Positions 50,319 to 59,490 of a stretch of 64,000 nucleotides of DNA are shown in pieces (the first letter of the stretch is position 1; the number at the start of each line of letters is the position of its first letter). A model generated the notes under the pieces. The model was not told the origin of the DNA and did no database searches. It saw nothing but the letters and a program-made list of their open reading frames with translations. The DNA lies in assembly GCA_934432675.1 (NCBI GenBank), contig CAKRYT010000001.1, positions 62,001 through 126,000 on the forward strand. The letters run 5' to 3'. Both the position numbers and the translations under genes were made by a program. The stretch is from an uncultured Eubacteriales bacterium (GTDB lineage Bacteria > Bacillota > Clostridia > Oscillospirales > CAG-272).

Positions 50319-52052
50319 ATGAAAAAGAACGTTTTGCGGCTGGCGATCATTCTGTTGTTGGTTGCGCTCTGCGTCATGCAGTTCAGTGCGTGCAGCGATG
50401 AGGCACCCACACCGGGCCAGTCGGGAAATGGGCAGACCGGTGGGGAAACCGGCGGAGACAATGACACCGAGACACCGGCGAGTAAACTGACTTTCGTGCT
50501 CAACAAGGACGAGCGGTCTTACACATTGACGGGGCTCTCCGACAAAACCGTAACCAAACTGACTATTCCTTCGACCTACCAGGGGTTCCCCGTGACGGGA
50601 ATCGGGGAGCATGCGTTCAGTGGATGCACGGGCTTGGCTTTCGTGACGATTGGAAACGGCGTGACGAGCATAGGAAAGTATGCGTTTTCCGACTGTACAG
50701 GACTAACCCTGATTACAATTCCTGACAGTGTGACGAGTATCTGGGATCATGCGTTTTCCGGTTGCAGAAACTTAACCTCTATTACAATTCCGGATAACGT
50801 GACGGGCATCGGGTATATGGCGTTTTCCGATTGCCCAAAGTTAGTCGAAGTCTACAATCTGTCGGAACTAACCATCACTGCGAATCTCTATGATAACGGC
50901 GGGTTAGGTTACAATGCCAAAGTGATACATACCTCTCTTGATGAGGAAAGTATCCTGCACAGGACGGATGAAGGCTATTTGTTCTGCGTGCAGGGTGATC
51001 TTGTATGGCTAATGGGATATAACGGTAAAGATACCTCCACGACTCTGCCGGGTCGTTATGACGGTAAGACGTATGAAATTTATCCATATGCATTCTTCGG
51101 CTGCAACGGTTTGACCTCAATTACCATCCCTAATGGCGTGACAAGCATCGGGTGGTGCGCGTTTTCCAATTGCGCGGGTCTAACTTCGGTCACCATCGGG
51201 AACAGCGTTACGAATATTGAGAACTATGCATTCTCCGATTGCACGGGCTTGACCTCTATCACCATTCCGAACAGCTTGACGAGCATCGGGGATGAGGCGT
51301 TTTGCCGTTGCTGCAAGTTGGTTGAAGTCTACAATCTCTCAAATCTGTCCATTGAGGCTGGTTCGTATGGTAACGGCTACGTAGGTTACTATGCCGAAGC
51401 GGTACATACCTCTCTTGATGAGAAAAGTATCCTGCATAGGACGGATGACGGCTATGTTTTCTGTGTAGTGGGTGAGGATGTATGGCTGATTGGCTATACC
51501 GGTACAGATACCCTTCTGAACCTTCCGGGGTCATACGACGGCAGGAAGTATGACATGTATGATTACGCACTCGCCAATTGCATCGGCTTGACCTCTGTTG
51601 TCATCCCGAACAGCGTGACGAGCATCGGGGATGGGGTGTTCTCCGATTGCACGGGTTTGACCTCTGTCACCATCCCGAACAGCGTGACGAGCATCGGGGG
51701 GTGGGCGTTCTTCGGTTGCACGTGTCTGACCTCCATCACCATCCCGGGTGGTGTGACGAGTATCGGGAAGTATGCGTTCTACTGTTGTGTGAATCTGACC
51801 TCGATTACCATCCCGGACAGTGTGACAAGTATTGATGATGCGGCATTTGCCGGATGCACGGGTTTGACCTCTGTCACCATTCCGGACAGCGTGACGGGCA
51901 TCGAGCAGGCTGCGTTCTCTGGTTGCACGCGCCTTACGAGTATTCAATACAACGGGACTAAGAAACAATGGGAAACTATTTTTAAGTGGTATAATTGGTC
52001 AAGCAATACCGGCGACTTTGTCGTGCATTGCTCCGACGGGGACATAAACTAA
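50319..52052 (+). CDS. BspA-type leucine-rich-repeat surface lipoprotein
   Basis: This 577-residue lipoprotein has a signal peptide with lipobox FSAC (Cys ~27) and a Pro/Gly/Thr-rich spacer (residues ~28-55). About a dozen ~23-residue LRR_5/BspA repeats follow, of the form LTSITIPDSVTSIGDYAFSGC. Two copies of a ~75-residue non-LRR module interrupt the array (residues ~180-255 and ~337-412, both starting LVEVYNLS and containing SILHRTD). Such proteins sit on the surface of oral and gut bacteria and are linked to adhesion. The ATG at 50319 follows AAAGGAGAC. The repetitive DNA makes the copy number prone to change. Confidence 0.9.
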   Translation: MKKNVLRLAIILLLVALCVMQFSACSDEAPTPGQSGNGQTGGETGGDNDTETPASKLTFVLNKDERSYTLTGLSDKTVTKLTIPSTYQGFPVTGIGEHAFSGCTGLAFVTIGNGVTSIGKYAFSDCTGLTLITIPDSVTSIWDHAFSGCRNLTSITIPDNVTGIGYMAFSDCPKLVEVYNLSELTITANLYDNGGLGYNAKVIHTSLDEESILHRTDEGYLFCVQGDLVWLMGYNGKDTSTTLPGRYDGKTYEIYPYAFFGCNGLTSITIPNGVTSIGWCAFSNCAGLTSVTIGNSVTNIENYAFSDCTGLTSITIPNSLTSIGDEAFCRCCKLVEVYNLSNLSIEAGSYGNGYVGYYAEAVHTSLDEKSILHRTDDGYVFCVVGEDVWLIGYTGTDTLLNLPGSYDGRKYDMYDYALANCIGLTSVVIPNSVTSIGDGVFSDCTGLTSVTIPNSVTSIGGWAFFGCTCLTSITIPGGVTSIGKYAFYCCVNLTSITIPDSVTSIDDAAFAGCTGLTSVTIPDSVTGIEQAAFSGCTRLTSIQYNGTKKQWETIFKWYNWSSNTGDFVVHCSDGDIN

Positions 52053-52095
52053 TCCGACGCTTGATCATTCCGCATCACTCCTTCATTCAACGCGA

Positions 52096-52127
52096 CCCCG
52101 CACCGAAAATCGGTGCGGGGTATTTTT
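52096..52127 (+). terminator. Terminator after the leucine-rich lipoprotein
   Basis: CCCCGCACCG (52096-52105) pairs perfectly with CGGTGCGGGG (52111-52120) around AAAAT, and TATTTTT follows. Confidence 0.92.
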
Positions 52128-52179
52128 CGTAGTCCCTGACCGTATATTGTAGCAATGATAAGATGGGGGGACGGGCGTT

Positions 52180-54816
52180 TTGCAGACTGTCGGGACGGTG
52201 GAAGAGCGGGGGCTCGGAGAGGCGGAGGTCGCGGCATCCCGCGAGAAGTACGGGGCAAATGTCCTCGTGACGCGCAAGAGGCGCAGTTTCTTTCGGGAAC
52301 TGCTCGGTAACTTCGGTGACCCGATCATCCGGGTGCTCCTGATCGCGCTCGCCGTGAACGTCATCGTGTTGTTCCGCGAGATCAACTGGTTTGAGACGGG
52401 CGGGATCCTGCTCGCCGTTTTTCTGTCTACCTTTGTCTCGACCGTCTCCGAGTGGGGAAGTGCCCGCGCGTTTGAGCGACTGCGTGAGGGGTCCGGTACG
52501 CTTTGCCGCGTGCGCCGGTGCGGAGAGACGCGGGAGATCCCGGCGGAGGAACTGGTCGTCGGGGACGTCATGCTCCTCGGTGCCGGGGAGATGGTACAGG
52601 CGGATGCGCGGCTCCTCTCCGGGGAGATCGCGGTGGACCAGTCGGCACTCAACGGCGAGGGGGCGGAGGTGACGAAGTACCCGGGCGGCCGCGGCAACTG
52701 GGACCTCGCCTCGCCGGGGGCGGTGTTCCGCGGGAGCCTCGTCTCCTCGGGTGCGGCGTGCGTGCGTGTCGCGCGCGTCGGTGCGGATACGCTCTACGGG
52801 TCCCTCGCGACGGAGTTGCAGGCAGAGGTGCGCGAGAGCCCCCTGAAACTGCGCCTCGCGCACCTCGCAGGGCAGATCAGCCGCATCGGGTATATCATGG
52901 CGGCACTGGTCGCGCTCGCGTACCTTTTCAATGCCTTTGTGCTCTCCGCCGGTTTTGACCGCGCGGAAATACTCCTGCGCCTCACAGACGGCAGGTACGT
53001 CTTCAAGACCCTGATGCACGTCGTGACCCTCGTCATCACCGTCATCGTGGTGGCGGTGCCGGAGGGGCTCCCCATGATGATCACCGTTGTGCTCTCCTCC
53101 AACATGAAACGGATGCTGAAAAACGGCGTGCTCGTGCGGAAGATGGTCGGTATTGAGACGGCGGGGAGCATGAACATTCTGTTCACCGATAAAACGGGCA
53201 CCCTCACAGAGGGGAAAATGAGCGTCATCGGCGTCGTCAGCGGAGATACGGTGCTCTATAAGACCCCGAGGGCTCTCACGACGTCCCCCGCGCTCTTGAA
53301 CGCCCTCACGGCGTGCGTGATGGGGAACAGTGACAGTGCCATGACCGAGGCGGGTCCCGTCGGCGGCAACGCGACGGACCGGGCGTGCCTTTCTTTCTTC
53401 TTTGATCCGGCGATGACCCTGCCGCAGGTGCGGGGGCGTCTGCCGTTTTCGAGCGAGCGCAAATACGCCGCGACGGCGACGGCGGACGGCATCCTTTGCA
53501 AGGGGGCACCGGAGGTGCTGCTCCCGCGGGTCGTCTCCCGCATGACGGCGGACGGCAGCGTGCGCCCCATGAGCCAAAGGGATAAACAACGCTTTGAATA
53601 CGAACTGCACAAGTCCGCCGTGCGGGGGGAGCGGCTATTGCTCCTCTGCCGGGGGGATGCCGGTTTCGGGGACCTCGCCGCCCTGCCGCCCTTGACACTG
53701 CTCGGTGCCGTGATCCTGCGCGATCGGGTGCGGAAAGAGGCACCGGACGCGGTCGGACAGTTGCGGCGCGCAGGGGTGCGCGTGGTGATGGTGACGGGAG
53801 ATGCACGGGAGACGGCAGTCGCCATCGCGCGGGAGTCGGGGATCTTCTGCGAGGGGGAGGGGACCGTCCTCGGCGGGGATGAACTCGCCGCCCTCACGGA
53901 TGAAGAACTTTCCGACCGCCTCGGGCATCTCGCCGTCGTGTATCGCGCGCTTCCGGGGGATAAGTCGCGCCTCGTCCGTGCCGCGCAGATGCGCGGGCTC
54001 GTCGCCGGGATGACGGGGGACGGCGTGAACGACGCCCCCTCTCTCAAACTCGCCGACGTCGGTTTCGCTATGGGGAGCGGGACGGATATTGCCCGCGAGG
54101 CGGGGGACATCGTCATTCTGGATGACAATATTGCCTCCATCGCCAGAACGGTCCTGTACGGTCGCACTATTTTTAAGTCCATTCGCAAATTTATCACCTT
54201 CCAGCTCACGATGAATCTCTGCGCCGTCGGCGTATCGCTCTTCGGGCAGTTCATCGGGATTGAGAGTCCCGTGACCATCTTGCAGATGCTCTGGGTCAAC
54301 ATCATCATGGATACGCTCGGCGGTCTTGCCTTCGCCGGGGAGCCCCCGCTCGCCATGTACATGCGCGAAAAGCCGAAGAAACGGGAGGAGCGTATTCTCT
54401 CCGGTGCCATGGTGCACCAGATCGCCGTCACGGGGAGTTATACGCTCGGCGTGTGCGCGTGGTATCTTGCCTCGCCCACCACGGCGCAGATCTTTCATCG
54501 CGACACGAGCGAGGTGTATTTCCTGACGCTGTTCTTTGCATTGTTCATTTTCTGCGGGATCGCAAACTGCTTTGCCGCGCGGAGCGAGCGGATGAATCTC
54601 TTTTCGTCCATCGGCCGCAACAAGCCGTTTATGTTCATCATGAGTTTCATTCTGTGTGTTCAGCTCGCGATGCTGTATTTCGGTGGGGAGTTGTTCCGTA
54701 CCGTCCCGCCCTCTGCGGGGGACCTCGCGCTGGTCGCGCTCCTTGCCATGACGGTATTGCCCGTGGACTTTATCAGGCGTTGTTTCTTCCGTCTGCATCG
54801 CCGGGAGGATCGGTAA
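52180..54816 (+). CDS. P-type cation-transporting ATPase (P-IIA/B, calcium-type), TTG start
   Basis: This 878-residue membrane pump probably exports Ca2+ or a similar cation. The actuator motif is present (SALNGEG, near residue 150, in place of the usual TGES). The phosphorylation motif FTDKTGTLTEGKMSV has Asp337, TGDGVNDAPSLKLADVGFAM is the hinge region (~612), and VPEGLP in helix 4 (~297-302) is the calcium-site signature shared by P-II pumps. About ten hydrophobic helices occur. SALNGEGxEV replaces the common TGES, which is a notable change in a catalytic loop. The TTG start at 52180 lies downstream of a GGGGGG-rich stretch and is the best-supported start, although it is weak. Confidence 0.88.
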   Translation: MQTVGTVEERGLGEAEVAASREKYGANVLVTRKRRSFFRELLGNFGDPIIRVLLIALAVNVIVLFREINWFETGGILLAVFLSTFVSTVSEWGSARAFERLREGSGTLCRVRRCGETREIPAEELVVGDVMLLGAGEMVQADARLLSGEIAVDQSALNGEGAEVTKYPGGRGNWDLASPGAVFRGSLVSSGAACVRVARVGADTLYGSLATELQAEVRESPLKLRLAHLAGQISRIGYIMAALVALAYLFNAFVLSAGFDRAEILLRLTDGRYVFKTLMHVVTLVITVIVVAVPEGLPMMITVVLSSNMKRMLKNGVLVRKMVGIETAGSMNILFTDKTGTLTEGKMSVIGVVSGDTVLYKTPRALTTSPALLNALTACVMGNSDSAMTEAGPVGGNATDRACLSFFFDPAMTLPQVRGRLPFSSERKYAATATADGILCKGAPEVLLPRVVSRMTADGSVRPMSQRDKQRFEYELHKSAVRGERLLLLCRGDAGFGDLAALPPLTLLGAVILRDRVRKEAPDAVGQLRRAGVRVVMVTGDARETAVAIARESGIFCEGEGTVLGGDELAALTDEELSDRLGHLAVVYRALPGDKSRLVRAAQMRGLVAGMTGDGVNDAPSLKLADVGFAMGSGTDIAREAGDIVILDDNIASIARTVLYGRTIFKSIRKFITFQLTMNLCAVGVSLFGQFIGIESPVTILQMLWVNIIMDTLGGLAFAGEPPLAMYMREKPKKREERILSGAMVHQIAVTGSYTLGVCAWYLASPTTAQIFHRDTSEVYFLTLFFALFIFCGIANCFAARSERMNLFSSIGRNKPFMFIMSFILCVQLAMLYFGGELFRTVPPSAGDLALVALLAMTVLPVDFIRRCFFRLHRREDR

Positions 54817-54852
54817 CCCCAAAAACTATTTTCGCACGATTCCGACATTTTC

Positions 54853-54881
54853 TTTACTTTTAGTACATTATGTGCTACAAT
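54853..54881 (+). promoter_or_regulatory. Promoter of the third AraC regulator gene
   Basis: TACAAT at 54876-54881 is preceded by TTTACT (54853-54858) with 17 bases between. Confidence 0.6.
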
Positions 54882-54911
54882 ATTAGTACAGAAACGGAAC
54901 CGGAGGAAATC

Positions 54912-55745
54912 ATGGGGCACAGATTCGTATTCGGAGCATCGGAGAAGTCGGGCACAGGGACGCTTTTGCACGCAGAGCGGCATGAAGGGTGTATGGAACT
55001 CCTGTTCGTGCGCCGCGGCACCGTCACGGTGCAGACGGCGATGTGTTGTTTCTCCGCCACGGAGGGGGAACTTTGTTTCCTCGCCCCGGATATGGTGCGT
55101 ATCGTCACGGCGGAGGGGCCGATCGGTGCCACGGTCGGCAGTATCTATTTTGACACCGAGTTTTTGGAGGATCTCCCGGAGAGCATCGACCGCGACCTTT
55201 TCTATATGTTCCTCATGCAGTCCCGCACGCGGGAAAACCGCTATACGCCGGATGCGCCGTTATACGACGCCCTCGTCACTACCTTTGAGACCTGTTACGA
55301 GGAGTATGTTACGCGGGATCTCTGCTATACTCTCCGTATCCGTGCACAGATCGATTACATGATGGCACAGGTGATCGCCTCTTACAGCACGACGCGCGAG
55401 AACGATCGCGTCATCTACCACAACGTCCTGCGCCTGCGCGACAGCCTGAATTACATTGACACGCATTATCGGGAGAAAATGTCCGTCCCCACGCTCGCGG
55501 AGTATCTGCGGGTCACCCCGGATTACTATACCAAACTGTTCCGCGACAGCATCGGGAAGACGACGGTCGATTATATCAACTCGGTGCGGATCAATCGGGG
55601 GATGATCCTGCTCTTGGAGGCGGATCTGCCGGTGTCCGAGGTCGCGGAGGCAGTCGGGCTCGCGAGCGGCAATTATTTCAGTAAGTTGTTCCGTACGACC
55701 CTCGGCATCACCCCGCTCCTCTTCCGTCGGGAGAACAGACCATGA
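54912..55745 (+). CDS. AraC-family transcriptional regulator
   Basis: This 277-residue regulator has an N-terminal cupin-like domain (residues ~10-90; CMELLFVRRGTVTVQTA is the typical start). Its C-terminal AraC DNA-binding domain (~180-277) has LAEYLRVTPDYYTKLFRDSIG as first helix-turn-helix region (shown in part, TPDYYTKLFRDSIGK) and AVGLASGNYFSKLFRTTLG as second. The ATG at 54912 follows CGGAGGAAA. It has its own promoter directly after the P-type ATPase gene, with no evident regulated partner; the downstream region contains a degenerate 20-base repeat and the clpX terminator. Confidence 0.86.
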   Translation: MGHRFVFGASEKSGTGTLLHAERHEGCMELLFVRRGTVTVQTAMCCFSATEGELCFLAPDMVRIVTAEGPIGATVGSIYFDTEFLEDLPESIDRDLFYMFLMQSRTRENRYTPDAPLYDALVTTFETCYEEYVTRDLCYTLRIRAQIDYMMAQVIASYSTTRENDRVIYHNVLRLRDSLNYIDTHYREKMSVPTLAEYLRVTPDYYTKLFRDSIGKTTVDYINSVRINRGMILLLEADLPVSEVAEAVGLASGNYFSKLFRTTLGITPLLFRRENRP

Positions 55746-55760
55746 CGCCATCGCATCGGT

Positions 55761-55859
55761 GCAACCAAAGACTTTCGGTGCGCGACAAACGGCTTTCGGG
55801 CATAACAAAAGACTTTCTGGCGTGATCTGTGATTCCCGGGCGTGACCGGAGGGCCGTTA
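55761..55859. repeat. Degenerate ~20-base tandem repeat downstream of the AraC gene
   Basis: Five consecutive units with a 19-20 base period each begin with GC; units 1-3 share an AAASRCTTTC(G/T)G core (for example AAAGACTTTCGGT and AAAAGACTTTCTG), while units 4 and 5 keep mainly the GCGTGA opening. The period is not a multiple of three, so it is not coding. Confidence 0.45.
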
Positions 55860-55907
55860 TCAAAAAACCGATGCCCTGCAAACGGCGGTTTGAGACCGAA
55901 AAAGACA

Positions 55908-55936
55908 GCCGGGACGCGTTTTGCGTCCCGGCTTTT
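55908..55936. terminator. Bidirectional terminator between AraC gene and clpX
   Basis: GCCGGGACGC (55908-55917) pairs with GCGTCCCGGC (55923-55932). T-runs follow in both directions (TTTT on plus; TTTTT on minus). Confidence 0.88.
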
Positions 55937-55978
55937 GTGTTGCCGTTGCTTTTTTCGCTGTGACGATAGGCAAGGGGA

Positions 55979-57307
55979 TCAGTCGCCCTTTTTCTCCACG
56001 ATGAGGTCGCCCTTGCCGCACACGTAATCGGCGGTCACGATGACGCGTTTGACGTCGCCGCGGGAGGGGATGTCGTACATCGGGTCGAGCATGATGGACT
56101 CCATGATGGAGCGCAGGCCGCGCGCGCCGGTCTCCCGTTCAATGGCGAGGTGCGCGACCGCACGGTAAGCGTCTTCCTCAAAGACGAGTTCGACGCCCTC
56201 CATCTCAAAGAGTTTCTGATACTGCTTGACGAGTGCGTTCTTCGGCTCGCGCAGGATGCGTACGAGTGCCTCTTCGTCCAGGTTGTCGAGCGTCGTGATG
56301 ACGGGGAGACGACCGACGAGTTCGGGGATGAGCCCGTACTTGACGATATCGTGTGCCGTTACGTCGGAATAAGTGCCCTTCGCGAGGCGTTCGCTCTTGG
56401 TCTTGATCTCTCCCGCAAAGCCGATGGTCTTCTGCCCGCGGCGTTGTTCGATGATCTGCTCCAAGCCGTCGAAGGCACCGCCGCAGATGAAGAGGATGTT
56501 TTCGGTGTGGATCTGGATAAATTCCTGGTTGGGATGCTTTCTGCCGCCCTGCGGGGGGACGTTGGCAACCGTGCCCTCAATGATTTTGAGGAGGGCTTGC
56601 TGGACACCCTCACCGGAGACGTCCCGGGTGATGGAGCGATTTTCGCTGCGGCGGGAGATCTTGTCGATCTCATCGATGTAGATGATGCCGCGTTCTGCCC
56701 GTTCCACGTCGAAGTCGGCGGCTTGGATGAGGCGCAGCAAAATGTTCTCCACATCCTCGCCGACGTAGCCGGCCTCCGTCAGGGTCGTGGCGTCCGCAAT
56801 GGCGAACGGGACACGGAAGGAACGTGCCAGCGTCTGCGCGAGATAAGTCTTACCGACACCGGTAGGACCCAGCAGGAGCACGTTCGATTTTTGGAGTTCG
56901 ACGTCGTCGTCCTGCGGTTTGTCGGCGACGGTCTCGGCGGGGTTTCCTTCATTGTTACGCTCGCGCGTTTTCTTGCGCTGTTCCTTCTGGTCGAGGCGCA
57001 AAATCCGCTTGTAGTGGTTGTAGACGGCGACCGAGAGGACACGCTTGGCGGCGTCCTGCCCGATGACGTGCTCGTCGAGCATTTTCTTGATTTCCTGCGG
57101 CTTCGGCAGATTTTCCGCCGTGAGCGGCTCTACTGCCTCGCCCTTGGACTCCGCGTCCGCCCGATTGAGCAGATCCTCACAGGCGTCCACGCAGTCGTCA
57201 CAGATATAGATGCCGGTGGGGGAGGGGATGAGGCACAGTACCTGGTGCTCCGTCCTGCCGCAGAAGGCACAACGGCGCACATCGCCGTTCTTACCGAATG
57301 TTGGCAT
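55979..57307 (-). CDS. clpX: ATP-dependent Clp protease ATP-binding subunit ClpX
   Basis: This 442-residue AAA+ unfoldase feeds substrates to ClpP. The N-terminal zinc-binding domain has the four Cys in CAFCGRTEHQVLCLIP and CDDCVDAC (residues ~13-45). Walker A is GPTGVGKT (~147-154), Walker B is IIYIDEIDK (~210-218), and the pore loop GYVG (~181) and sensor regions follow, with the ClpP-contact IGF-loop region at ~295 (KTIGFAG). It is the last gene of the tig-clpP-clpX operon, with a hairpin at 57338-57370 between clpP and clpX. Confidence 0.97.
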   Translation of the reverse strand: MPTFGKNGDVRRCAFCGRTEHQVLCLIPSPTGIYICDDCVDACEDLLNRADAESKGEAVEPLTAENLPKPQEIKKMLDEHVIGQDAAKRVLSVAVYNHYKRILRLDQKEQRKKTRERNNEGNPAETVADKPQDDDVELQKSNVLLLGPTGVGKTYLAQTLARSFRVPFAIADATTLTEAGYVGEDVENILLRLIQAADFDVERAERGIIYIDEIDKISRRSENRSITRDVSGEGVQQALLKIIEGTVANVPPQGGRKHPNQEFIQIHTENILFICGGAFDGLEQIIEQRRGQKTIGFAGEIKTKSERLAKGTYSDVTAHDIVKYGLIPELVGRLPVITTLDNLDEEALVRILREPKNALVKQYQKLFEMEGVELVFEEDAYRAVAHLAIERETGARGLRSIMESIMLDPMYDIPSRGDVKRVIVTADYVCGKGDLIVEKKGD

Positions 57308-57337
57308 AGTCGTCAGTGTTCCTTTCTTTTAAGAGAG

Positions 57338-57370
57338 GGGGACCGCCGCACGGCGTGTGCGACAGTCCCC
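57338..57370 (-). terminator. Intercistronic hairpin between clpP and clpX
   Basis: GGGGAC (57338-57343) and GTCCCC (57365-57370) are the base of a longer imperfect stem with an inner CGCAC/GTGTG pairing. It has no strong T-run, so attenuation or RNA processing is more likely than termination. Confidence 0.5.
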
Positions 57371-57378
57371 GGTGACTT

Positions 57379-57963
57379 TCAGGCGCGCTTTTCCACGACT
57401 TTATCAACAAGACCGTATTCGAGGGCCTGTTGTGCCGTCAGGAAATTATCGCGCTCGGTGTCGCGGCAGATCTCCTCGTAGGGTCTGCCCGTTTGCTCGG
57501 AGAGGAGGCGGTTCATTCTTTCACGGATGCGAATGATGTGTTCCGCATGGATCTTGATATCCGTCGCCTGTCCCTGGGCACCGCCGAGGGGCTGGTGGAT
57601 CATAATCTCACTGTTCGGGAGGGCGAGACGCTTACCGGGTGTACCGGAGGAAAGCAGGAATGCCGCCATACTCGCCGCCATACCGAGGCAGATGGTCGAT
57701 ACGTCGCACTTGATGAAGTGCATGGTATCATAGATTGCCATGCCGGCGGAAATGGAGCCGCCGGGGCTGTTGATATAGAAGTTGATATCCTTATCGGGAT
57801 CCTGTGCTTCCAGGTACAACATCTGGGCGACGACGAGAGATGCCGTTGTGTCATTGACCTCGTCGGCAAGGAAAACAATGCGGTCGTTGAGCAGGCGCGA
57901 GAAAATGTCGTAGGAGCGTTCTCCGCGGCTGGTCTGTTCGACAACCATTGGGACAAGTGCCAT
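57379..57963 (-). CDS. clpP: ATP-dependent Clp protease proteolytic subunit
   Basis: This 194-residue serine protease assembles into a 14-mer and works with ClpX. The catalytic triad is Ser98 in CLGMAASMAAF, His123 in MIHQPLGG and Asp172 in DTERDNFL, at the standard positions. Other family motifs are NDRIVFLADEVND and YINSPGGSISAG. The ATG follows AAAGGAGGAACGA, an excellent ribosome site. It sits between tig and clpX as in many Firmicutes. Confidence 0.98.
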   Translation of the reverse strand: MALVPMVVEQTSRGERSYDIFSRLLNDRIVFLADEVNDTTASLVVAQMLYLEAQDPDKDINFYINSPGGSISAGMAIYDTMHFIKCDVSTICLGMAASMAAFLLSSGTPGKRLALPNSEIMIHQPLGGAQGQATDIKIHAEHIIRIRERMNRLLSEQTGRPYEEICRDTERDNFLTAQQALEYGLVDKVVEKRA

Positions 57964-58006
57964 ATTCGTTCCTCCTTTTGTTCATGGGCGGGTGGATGAT
58001 ACGGGT

Positions 58007-58029
58007 AGCGCGGGGGAGACCCCCGCGCT
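58007..58029 (-). terminator. Intercistronic hairpin between tig and clpP
   Basis: AGCGCGGGGG (58007-58016) and CCCCCGCGCT (58020-58029) form a perfect 10-bp stem around AGA. No T-run follows on the minus strand, so it may stabilise or process the mRNA rather than stop it. Confidence 0.55.
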
Positions 58030-58034
58030 TGCGA

Positions 58035-59354
58035 TTACTGTTCCTGGGTTTCGGCGGCCTTTGCCTTGGCGGGTGCCTTGGTGACGGCCTTGGACTTGAC
58101 GAAATCCATCGCCGCCTTGACGAGCATATCTTTTTCGATATCCTCGCGCGCCACCATCGACTTCACCTGCTCCACGGGCACATTGTATGCAGTCGAGATG
58201 CGGGTATATTCGGCTTCGATGGCGTCATCGGCAACGGTGAGTGCCTCCTGCCGCGCGATGGTTTCGAGGGCGAGGCGGAGTTTTACCTGCTTTTCTGCCT
58301 GCGGACGGAGTTGTTTACGCAGGTCGTCAAGCGTCATATGCGTATATTGCAGATAGGTTTTGAGGTCGAGACCGTTCATACGCAGGCGGTTATCCTGGTC
58401 GCGCACAAAGTTCTCGGTCTCCTGCACGTACATGGCCTCCGGGATCTCGTCGGGGACGAGCGCGATGAGTGCCTCGCAGAGTTTCTGCTCCACTTCGTCA
58501 TCGGCGGCCTTCGCGTTCTTTTCTTGGAGTTTTGCCTTAACGTCGGCTTTATATTCTTCCAGCGTATCAAATTCGGAAATATCTTTTGCGAATTCGTCGT
58601 CGAGTGCAGGGAGTTCCTCGGTCGAAATGCCGTTCAGCTTGCAGTGGAACACGGCGGCTTTGCCCGCGAGTTCCTCGGCGTGATAGTCAGCCGGGAAGGT
58701 GACGTTGACGTCGAACTCCGTGCCGATCTCTTTGCCGACCACCTGGTCCTCAAAGCCGGGGATGAACTGCCCGCTGCCGAGTTTCAGGCTCTGACCTGCC
58801 GCGGTGCCGCCGTCGAATGCGACGCCGTCCACCGTGCCGGCATAGTCAATGTTGACGGTGTCGCCGTTTGCGGCGGCACGGTCGGTGATCTCAACGGTGC
58901 GGGCGTTGCGCTTACGCACGCGTTCGAGTTCTTCGTCGATATCCTTTTTCAGGACGCGCTTGACCTTCTTCTCGGCCTTGATGCCGGTATAGCCGGTCAG
59001 TTCAAACACGGGCTTGACACCGATCTTGGCTTTGAAAACGACACCGTCCTCGGCGGAAACGGAGACCACCTCAAACTCGGGGTGACCGACGGGTTCGAGT
59101 TCAGCCTCTTTCACCGCTGCCTCGTAAGCATCGGGGAGGACGTCGTTGAAGGCATCATCGTAGAAGACCTCTTTACCGTAAAGACGCTCGATGATGTGAC
59201 GAGGTGCTTTGCCGGGGCGGAAGCCGTCGATCCTGATTTTCTTCACGTTCTTCTTGTATGCACGATCCACGGCGGCGGCAAAGGCAGCCGCATCAACGGT
59301 GAATTCGATCTCATACTGATTCTTTTCGGTCAGTTCCTTTTTGGAAAGACTCAT
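58035..59354 (-). CDS. tig: Trigger factor (ribosome-associated chaperone/PPIase)
   Basis: This 439-residue chaperone meets nascent chains at the ribosomal exit tunnel. The N-terminal ribosome-binding domain carries GFRPGKAP (residues ~43-50), the conserved L23-contact motif. The FKBP-type PPIase domain lies at ~160-245 (NIDYAGTVDGVAFDGG and FIPGFEDQVVG), and the helical C-terminal arms follow (~245-425). A short Ala/Lys tail ends the protein. The ATG is preceded by CACGGAGGTAT. A promoter on the minus strand lies at 59407-59435, so it heads the tig-clpP-clpX operon. Confidence 0.96.
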   Translation of the reverse strand: MSLSKKELTEKNQYEIEFTVDAAAFAAAVDRAYKKNVKKIRIDGFRPGKAPRHIIERLYGKEVFYDDAFNDVLPDAYEAAVKEAELEPVGHPEFEVVSVSAEDGVVFKAKIGVKPVFELTGYTGIKAEKKVKRVLKKDIDEELERVRKRNARTVEITDRAAANGDTVNIDYAGTVDGVAFDGGTAAGQSLKLGSGQFIPGFEDQVVGKEIGTEFDVNVTFPADYHAEELAGKAAVFHCKLNGISTEELPALDDEFAKDISEFDTLEEYKADVKAKLQEKNAKAADDEVEQKLCEALIALVPDEIPEAMYVQETENFVRDQDNRLRMNGLDLKTYLQYTHMTLDDLRKQLRPQAEKQVKLRLALETIARQEALTVADDAIEAEYTRISTAYNVPVEQVKSMVAREDIEKDMLVKAAMDFVKSKAVTKAPAKAKAAETQEQ

Positions 59355-59406
59355 AGGGTTTGATACCTCCGTGTGGTTTGTAAGTTCATTTTTGCATAGC
59401 CAAACT

Positions 59407-59435
59407 ATTTTATAAAATTATAAATAATAAGTCAA
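59407..59435 (-). promoter_or_regulatory. Promoter of tig-clpP-clpX
   Basis: On the minus strand TTGACT (59435-59430) and TAAAAT (59412-59407) are separated by 17 bases within an AT-rich tract. No CtsR-type direct heptad repeat is visible there. Confidence 0.75.
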
Positions 59436-59490
59436 TACTTTGTCCGCAAATTTTTCTGTTTTCCCGGGACTGTGTCCGTTTTTCGGGCAT

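Noticed and set aside
50600..51950. Regular direct repeats that resemble a CRISPR or satellite array
   Set aside because: The repeats are in frame and encode ~23-residue leucine-rich units with varied bases between; there are no unique spacers or cas genes.
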